DNA of 47,593 nucleotides from contig CANGOE010000013.1 of the NCBI GenBank assembly GCA_947455455.1, forward strand, positions 1 to 47,593, in the 5' to 3' direction. Of this stretch, positions 43,076 to 47,593 are shown in pieces. Below the pieces are notes generated by a model. The model was not told where the DNA came from and searched no databases. It saw only the letters and a list, made by a program, of their open reading frames with translations. The stretch's first letter is position 1. Each line of letters starts with the position of its first letter. The DNA is from Hyphomicrobiales bacterium (GTDB taxonomy: Bacteria; Pseudomonadota; Alphaproteobacteria; Rhizobiales; Beijerinckiaceae). The translations under genes were made by a program, and so were the position numbers.

Positions 43076-43489
43076 TCAGACGCGTTCGAAACGGATGTTT
43101 TGCGCGCCCTTCCACAGGGTCGATTTTCCAAGGGCCGCCACATTCTCGTTGCCCTCGATGATCGTCAGGAAGTGGTTGCCTGCCAACTGGCCCATTTTGC
43201 TGGCGAAATGCACGCCACCATAGGCCAGCAGGATTTCGGTCTCGCTGATGCCGCCCGGATAGAGGATGAACTGGCCGGGTGCGGGATAGCTGGTGTGGTT
43301 TTCGTAATCGACCCCGAAATCATAATCGCCCAAAGGAATCCAAACACCTTCGCCGCTCCAGCGCACATGCACAACCTGACTTTCAAACGGCAGGCGCGAC
43401 AGGAAGGCCGCACAGGTTTTGGGGGCCGCTTCTTCTTCCAGCTTGCCGATAAAGGTATAGGGACCGGCCGTAATCTTGAGTTTGGTCAT
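43076..43489 (-). CDS. DUF3830 family cyclophilin-like protein
   Basis: Small protein of the DUF3830 family, whose fold is cyclophilin-like and whose function is unknown. Seen: an almost full-length match in style, with KITAGPYTFIGKLEEEAAPKTC at the N-terminus, VVHVRWSGEGVWIPLGD in the core, PGQFILYPGG, and ILLAYGG near the end. It has no signal peptide. Length is 137 residues from ATG 43489, for which AAGG lies 9 bases upstream; an ATG three codons earlier touches that site. It leads the operon with the fructokinase-like gene and pgi. Homologues are often found near amidase and ring-opening hydrolase genes; the hydantoinase-like cluster is about 5 kb away. Confidence 0.85.
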   Translation of the reverse strand: MTKLKITAGPYTFIGKLEEEAAPKTCAAFLSRLPFESQVVHVRWSGEGVWIPLGDYDFGVDYENHTSYPAPGQFILYPGGISETEILLAYGGVHFASKMGQLAGNHFLTIIEGNENVAALGKSTLWKGAQNIRFERV

Positions 43490-43594
43490 TTCAGACATCC
43501 TTGGCGGTGGGATCGGTTTTAAGGGATCAGCAATTCAAGCAGTGGTGATTGTTCTGGCGTGTTTTGCGGTTTTTTTCAATGGCCGCCGGCACAA

Positions 43595-43909
43595 TCAGCT
43601 TTTCAGGCAATAATCACCGCTCTGGTGAAAGCCCGACGGGCAGGAACCCGATTTGGGAATGGCCGGTTTGGAGCTGTCACTGCTGGCCAGACAATAGTCC
43701 CCGCTCTGGTGATAGCCCGAGGGACAAGAGCCTGTTTTCAGCAAAGCCGGACGTGAACTGCCCGAGGAAGGGGTGCAGTAATTGCCGCTCTGGTGATAGC
43801 CCGACGGGCAAGACCCGTGCTTTTCCATCGGCATTTGGGCCACCGCACTATGGGCCATCAGCATCCAGACCGCCGCAACCCCGACACCGAACTTGGCAAG
43901 ATGTGTCAC
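43595..43909 (-). CDS. Secreted protein with three 28-residue Cys repeats
   Basis: Unrecognised small exported protein of 104 residues. The start is GTG at 43909, fixed by a near-perfect AAGGAGG five bases upstream. Seen: a signal peptide (residues 3-24, ending AVA-Q), then three repeats starting at residues 32, 60 and 88. Each has the core GSCPSGYHQSG(N/D)YC, so two Cys separated by ten residues, followed by a Ser/Pro/Lys linker. The last repeat ends the protein after 17 residues. All six Cys are within repeats and probably form one disulfide per repeat. A metal- or glycan-binding or structural periplasmic role is possible; nothing proves it. It is a single-gene unit. Confidence 0.8.
   Translation of the reverse strand: MTHLAKFGVGVAAVWMLMAHSAVAQMPMEKHGSCPSGYHQSGNYCTPSSGSSRPALLKTGSCPSGYHQSGDYCLASSDSSKPAIPKSGSCPSGFHQSGDYCLKS
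43598..43816 (-). repeat. In-gene tandem repeat, 84-base unit, 2.6 copies
   Basis: Units at 43816-43733, 43732-43649 and 43648-43598 encode the Cys repeats above. The first 42 bases of each unit are strongly conserved in DNA as well as protein, while the linker halves differ, which suggests fairly recent duplication or conversion. Confidence 0.85.
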
Positions 43910-44131
43910 GAAAACCTCCTTGTCGCACAACCCTTTCTGCCATTGTGGCAATATCGGCGGATGTTGCAACTCCCCCGTGCAAAACAGATCCATGCAAATC
44001 ACGCAGATGCGCACTCCATAGGGCGCGGAACAAATACAGGGTTAGGGGTTCAAAACCATCGCGTAAGCCCGTAAACTGTGTCACACACACAATCATGATA
44101 ACACTCCGGAAGCTCCCAAGGAAAAACAACA

Positions 44132-45580
44132 ATGTCAGCAGAATTCAAGAACCATATCGGCGGCCAATGGGTCGACGGCGCCAGCATCAATGACAATATC
44201 AACCCGTCCAACACCAAGGATGTGGTCGGCCATTATGCCCGCGCCTCCCGCGCACAGGCCGAAGAGGCCATTGCGGCCGCCAAAGCGGCTTTTCCTGCTT
44301 GGTCGCGCACCACGCCGCAGGAGCGCTACGAAATCCTGAAAAAGGCTTCCGACGAAATTCTGGCCCGCAAGGACGAATTGGGCCGTCTGCTGGCCCGTGA
44401 GGAAGGCAAGACCCTGCCCGAAGGCATTGGCGAAGCAGGCCGCGCCGGACAGATTTTCGCGTTCTTTGCCGGTGAATGCCTGCGCCTGACCGGCGAAGCC
44501 GTGCCCAGCGTGCGCCCCGGCGTCGGTGTCGAAATCACCCGTGATCCATTGGGTGTTATCGGCATGATCACCCCTTGGAATTTCCCGATTGCCATTCCGG
44601 CATGGAAAATCGCGCCCGCACTGGCCTATGGCAATACGGTCGTGTTCAAACCGGCCGATCTGGTTCCCGGCTCGGCATGGGCTCTGGTCGATATTCTGGT
44701 CCGCGCCGGTCTGCCCGCAGGCGTGCTCAATCTCGTGATGGGTCGCGGGTCCGAAGTCGGTCAGGCATTGCTGGAACACAAGGATGTCACGGCCATCACC
44801 TTTACCGGTTCTGTTTCGACAGGCCGCAAGGTCGCCGCCGCTTGCGTCAACGCCATGCCGATGAAAAAAGTGCAATTGGAAATGGGCGGCAAGAACCCGC
44901 TGATCGTGCTCGATGATGCCGATCTGAAGACCGCCGTGGAAGCGGCCGTCAACGGCGCGTTTTTCTCGACCGGACAGCGTTGCACCGCCTCCTCGCGCTT
45001 CATCGTGACCGCTGGCATCCATGATGCCTTTGTCGATGCGGTGACCGAGCGGCTCAAAGGACTGGTCATCGATGATGCGCTCAAGGCAGGCACCCATATC
45101 GGCCCCGTCGTCGACCAAAGCCAGCTGGATCAGGATTTGAAATATCTGCAGATCGGCCGCGACGAGGGCGCGACTTTGCATTGGGGTGGCGAGGTGTTGA
45201 AGCGCGAGAATCCCGGCTTCTATCTGCAACCGGCTTTGTTCACCCATGTCGGACAGACCATGCGCGTGGCCCGCGAGGAAATCTTCGGCCCCGTTGCCAC
45301 AGTCCAGCGTGTCGCCAATTACGAAGAGGCGCTGGCTTTGTCCAATGACACCGAATTCGGTCTGTCGGCAGGCATTTGCACCTCCAGCCTCAAATACGCC
45401 ACCCATTTCAAGCGCAATGCCGAAGCCGGTATGGTGATGGTCAATCTGCCAACCGCAGGTGTCGACTATCATGTGCCATTCGGTGGCCGCAAAGGCTCAA
45501 GCTACGGCCCGCGCGAGCAAGGGGCCTATGCCAAGGAGTTTTTCACAACCGTCAAAACCTCCTACAGCTTTGCCGGCTGA
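44132..45580 (+). CDS. Aldehyde dehydrogenase, alpha-ketoglutarate semialdehyde type
   Basis: NAD(P)-dependent aldehyde dehydrogenase. The closest recognisable group is 2,5-dioxovalerate (alpha-ketoglutarate semialdehyde) dehydrogenase, which ends the pentose, hexarate and hydroxyproline routes by making 2-oxoglutarate. Seen: NAD motif FTGSVSTGRKVA, catalytic Glu in LEMGGKNP and Cys in GQRCTASSR, Asn in TPWNFP, and the group-specific C-terminal run NLPTAGVDYHVPFGGRKG followed by SSYGPREQG. Length is 482 residues. AAGGA lies 9-10 bases before the ATG. It is a single-gene unit with a strong terminator. The other enzymes of such a pathway are not in the window. Confidence 0.9.
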   Translation: MSAEFKNHIGGQWVDGASINDNINPSNTKDVVGHYARASRAQAEEAIAAAKAAFPAWSRTTPQERYEILKKASDEILARKDELGRLLAREEGKTLPEGIGEAGRAGQIFAFFAGECLRLTGEAVPSVRPGVGVEITRDPLGVIGMITPWNFPIAIPAWKIAPALAYGNTVVFKPADLVPGSAWALVDILVRAGLPAGVLNLVMGRGSEVGQALLEHKDVTAITFTGSVSTGRKVAAACVNAMPMKKVQLEMGGKNPLIVLDDADLKTAVEAAVNGAFFSTGQRCTASSRFIVTAGIHDAFVDAVTERLKGLVIDDALKAGTHIGPVVDQSQLDQDLKYLQIGRDEGATLHWGGEVLKRENPGFYLQPALFTHVGQTMRVAREEIFGPVATVQRVANYEEALALSNDTEFGLSAGICTSSLKYATHFKRNAEAGMVMVNLPTAGVDYHVPFGGRKGSSYGPREQGAYAKEFFTTVKTSYSFAG

Positions 45581-45600
45581 GGTTTTTCGGATCCGAGACG

Positions 45601-45630
45601 AAAACAGCGCCATTCCGGCGCTGTTTTTTT
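45601..45630 (+). terminator. Rho-independent terminator after the aldehyde dehydrogenase gene
   Basis: AAAACAGCGCC pairs perfectly with GGCGCTGTTTT around ATTCC, with seven T in all at the 3' side. The A-run at its left lets it also serve the convergent hydrolase gene that ends 19 bases further right. Confidence 0.93.
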
Positions 45631-45648
45631 ATGCCCGATTGAGCGGGG

Positions 45649-46596
45649 TCAAAGCCCGAAATGCTGGCGCAACCACTCGCCCGCCTTTTGTTGGGCCTCG
45701 CGGGCCTGCACCAGTTCGGCGCTCATCTGCATGAAGCCATGCACGACATTGGGAATGACATCGAAGCGGAACGGAATACCGACATGGGCCAGTCGGGTGG
45801 CCAGCAACAGACTGTCATCAAGCAAGGGGTCAAGCCCTGCGGCATTCATATAGACCGGCGGCAGGCCGGACAGATCCTCGTCCGAGGCATAGAGCGGGGC
45901 GGCAAGACCGGGATTGTCATGGCTCTCCTGCCCCAGAAAATTCGCCCAGAACCAGCGCATCCGTTCGGTGCTCAGCAAATAACTGCCATCCCCGAAACGG
46001 CGGTGGCTGGCCGTTTCGTGATCGGGGGCATAACAGCCATACAGCAAAGCCGCCGTGCCGATCTGTGGCAGACCCTTGATGGGACGGGCGAGCATCGCCC
46101 CCAGCGCCAGATTGGCACCGGCTGAGTCACCTGACAAAGCAATGAGACTGGCCGGAACCGGACGGCCCAAGCCGCCATTCTCGACAAAGCGGATGGTTTC
46201 GAGCACATCGGTGTGGCCCGCAGGGAAAGCATGTTCGGGGGCCAGACGGTAATCAATACTGAGAACCTGGATGCGCGACTCAGCGGCCAAACGGCGCACC
46301 GCGTTATCATGGGTTTCGACGGACCCAAAGGTCCAGCCGCCGCCATGGATATAGATCAGCACCGGACCATCGGCCTGAACCCCTTCAGGGGTATAAAAGC
46401 GGGCCGGAATGGCACATTCAGGGGTCTGGATCAGCAGATCCTCGACCTGCGCCATCGGCTCCGGATTCTGGTTCCAGTATCCGGCCAGACGGATAAAGGT
46501 GGTCCGCGCCTCGTTGATCGGCATGGTTTGATAGGGAGGAACCGGATTGTTCTTCGCCCGTTCCAGAATTGCCATCATTGCCGCATCAAGTGCCAT
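45649..46596 (-). CDS. HSL-family alpha/beta hydrolase (esterase)
   Basis: Cytosolic carboxylesterase of the hormone-sensitive-lipase family. Seen: oxyanion motif HGGGW, nucleophile GDSAGAN, Asp in GLDPLLDD, and His in HGFM, in the right order. Length is 315 residues. The start ATG 46596 (MALDAAMMAILERAK) is usual for the family and leaves a 28-base gap to the upstream gene; ATG 46638 would overlap that gene. It appears to be the last gene of a minus-strand set with a membrane protein and an SDR, an arrangement that suggests ester or ketone catabolism, though the substrate is unknown. Confidence 0.9.
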   Translation of the reverse strand: MALDAAMMAILERAKNNPVPPYQTMPINEARTTFIRLAGYWNQNPEPMAQVEDLLIQTPECAIPARFYTPEGVQADGPVLIYIHGGGWTFGSVETHDNAVRRLAAESRIQVLSIDYRLAPEHAFPAGHTDVLETIRFVENGGLGRPVPASLIALSGDSAGANLALGAMLARPIKGLPQIGTAALLYGCYAPDHETASHRRFGDGSYLLSTERMRWFWANFLGQESHDNPGLAAPLYASDEDLSGLPPVYMNAAGLDPLLDDSLLLATRLAHVGIPFRFDVIPNVVHGFMQMSAELVQAREAQQKAGEWLRQHFGL

Positions 46597-46624
46597 GTCC
46601 GCGCCCCATTGTGTGAACCTGTCC

Positions 46625-47197
46625 CTATGGATAGCCATCTCCGGGCGCAGGCGCAAGCATGCCCATCATCGCCGTCAGACAGGCCACGCTGATCGCATTG
46701 ACCTGCCACAGGGTCGATATGGCCCCGCTCCCCAAATGGTCGGCCGGCCCCGCCAGTCTTTGCACGGCGAAAAACAGCACAAATGGCACCGCGCACAAGG
46801 CCCAGGCCAGCATCCGCTGTCTGGCCGGAAACAGCAAAGCCGACAGCAAGATGCAAGGCAGGAAGAACAATTCGAACCCCGCGCCCTGCCCCATCAGCAG
46901 GACATAGGCCGCCGTGTGCAGGCTGGCATAGAGGCAAAGCATCAACTTGGCCGCCAATGCATGCGAGCGGGCAACAAACGGCACCGCGCAAAAAGCCAGC
47001 GTCGAGACCAGCCCCCACAGGCTCGGGCGGGCGGCATCGCCCAGCACGGCATACAGCGTCAGCGGAAACAGCGGCTGGTTGGAGCCCACCAGAACCGCAA
47101 TCAGATTGCCATAGGCCATACGCGGATCATCATGCGCGACAAAGCGGGCCATGCCCGAGCCGGTCCGTTTGACCCATAAAAGAAACCGATTCGGCAT
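46625..47197 (-). CDS. Unrecognised multi-helix membrane protein
   Basis: Integral membrane protein of 190 residues with about six hydrophobic segments (roughly residues 30-50, 60-78, 82-102, 105-123, 128-145 and 160-182). Its short N-terminus is basic (MPNRFLLWVKR). It resembles the membrane module that often precedes GGDEF or cyclase domains, but no catalytic domain follows: the frame ends after APAPGDGYP. I do not recognise a named family. It lies 21 bases after the SDR gene and 28 before the esterase gene, so all three are probably one operon. It could be a stand-alone sensor-like module or a truncated remnant. Confidence 0.65.
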   Translation of the reverse strand: MPNRFLLWVKRTGSGMARFVAHDDPRMAYGNLIAVLVGSNQPLFPLTLYAVLGDAARPSLWGLVSTLAFCAVPFVARSHALAAKLMLCLYASLHTAAYVLLMGQGAGFELFFLPCILLSALLFPARQRMLAWALCAVPFVLFFAVQRLAGPADHLGSGAISTLWQVNAISVACLTAMMGMLAPAPGDGYP

Positions 47198-47218
47198 AAA
47201 GCAGATATTCCTTCAGCG

Positions 47219-47593
47219 TCAGGAAGACCAGTTCTGCTTGAATTCGCCATACAAGGTCAAGCCGCCACAGGCATAAAGCGTCTGGCCGGTGATATAAACC
47301 GCCTCTGGTGAAGCCAGAAAGGCATAGAGCGGGGCGATCTGGGCGGCATCGGCGGCAAAGCCCATCGGAATATGGCGTTCCACATCGGCACGCGCCTTGG
47401 GATCGTCGATCCACGCCGCATTGATATCGGTGGTGACCGCGCCGGGCGCAACCGCATTCACACGGATACCGCGATCGGCATATTCCAGCGCCAGCGTCCG
47501 CACCATCTGGCCCAAGGCCCCCTTGCTGGCCGCATAGGCCAGATGGGTCGGCTTCGGGATCAGCTGATGGACACTGGACGTGGCAATGACCGA
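47219..47593 (-). CDS. Short-chain dehydrogenase (5' end outside window)
   Basis: C-terminal part (124 residues) of a classical SDR; the N-terminal cofactor half lies beyond the right edge. Seen: the catalytic Ser region (VIATSSV), Tyr and Lys in AYAASKGAL, the post-catalytic stretch IRVNAVAPGAVTTDI, and the family ending FLASPEAVYITGQTLYACGG followed by LTLYGEF. This matches glucose-1-dehydrogenase or 3-oxoacyl-reductase-like SDRs. It is first of the visible minus-strand set with the membrane protein and esterase. Confidence 0.88.
   Translation of the reverse strand, partial: SVIATSSVHQLIPKPTHLAYAASKGALGQMVRTLALEYADRGIRVNAVAPGAVTTDINAAWIDDPKARADVERHIPMGFAADAAQIAPLYAFLASPEAVYITGQTLYACGGLTLYGEFKQNWSS

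Noticed and set aside
43598-43816. Regularly spaced repeats resembling a short CRISPR array
   Set aside because: The 84-base units are in frame in a coding sequence with a signal peptide, and the between-repeat parts are not unrelated spacers. No cas genes are near.
44045-44057. GGTTCAAAACC, resembling a tRNA T-arm
   Set aside because: The flanking five-base stem does not pair and no acceptor or anticodon stem is present at the right distance.

Overview
The window looks like a chromosomal segment of an alphaproteobacterium. It is GC-rich with a strong G/C bias at third codon positions. Several genes belong to families typical of that class: GapR (DUF2312), a DUF2794 protein, an IalB-type secreted protein, a DUF1036 protein, and a group-11-like ECF sigma factor. 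The order within the class cannot be set from sequence alone. I see no rRNA, tRNA, insertion sequence, prophage, CRISPR array or integration scar. The DNA is densely coding, with about 45 genes in short operons on both strands.

Layout. At 1-1330 is the end of a formate dehydrogenase operon (cytochrome b subunit plus an unlisted 58-residue protein) closed by a strong hairpin. At 1344-4639 a large amidase and a D-2-hydroxyacid dehydrogenase run leftward, divergent from htpG, which has a heat-shock-type promoter. At 6758-9123 are a YbgC-type thioesterase, rlmN and an IalB-family protein. At 9440-13589 are an orphan ECF sigma factor, an SDR, the thpR-phhB pair (with a hairpin over the thpR ribosome-binding site), a Tas-type aldo/keto reductase and a TesA-type esterase. 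At 13774-17899 are ybbA-ybbP, divergent from tesA as in E. coli, and a BI-1 family membrane protein. At 17988-23239 are an acetyltransferase, DUF2794, a candidate small RNA of about 158 nt, an AhpD-like protein, an ABC1 kinase and oligoendopeptidase F.

At 23499-28354 there is a cell-wall block. A degenerate NtrC-type regulator overlaps an L,D-transpeptidase gene, which is followed by a MepK/DUF882 peptidase with a very long tail. gapR, a DMT exporter, glycerate 2-kinase, a DUF1036 protein and a chromate transporter follow.

The most unusual region is 32941-40454. Four genes on the minus strand overlap by ATGA junctions: an isocitrate-lyase/PEP-mutase family lyase, a HyuB-like subunit, a HyuA-like subunit, and an isochorismatase-fold protein that has Gly in place of the catalytic Cys. 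Divergent from them is a LeuC/LeuD-like dehydratase pair. Together they read as a compact catabolic module for a cyclic amide or acid that passes through an alkylmalate-type intermediate. The substrate is not known.

The right end holds pgi, a fructokinase-like gene and DUF3830; a secreted protein with three 28-residue Cys repeats; an alpha-ketoglutarate-semialdehyde-type aldehyde dehydrogenase; and a minus-strand set made of a truncated SDR, a membrane protein and an HSL-type hydrolase.
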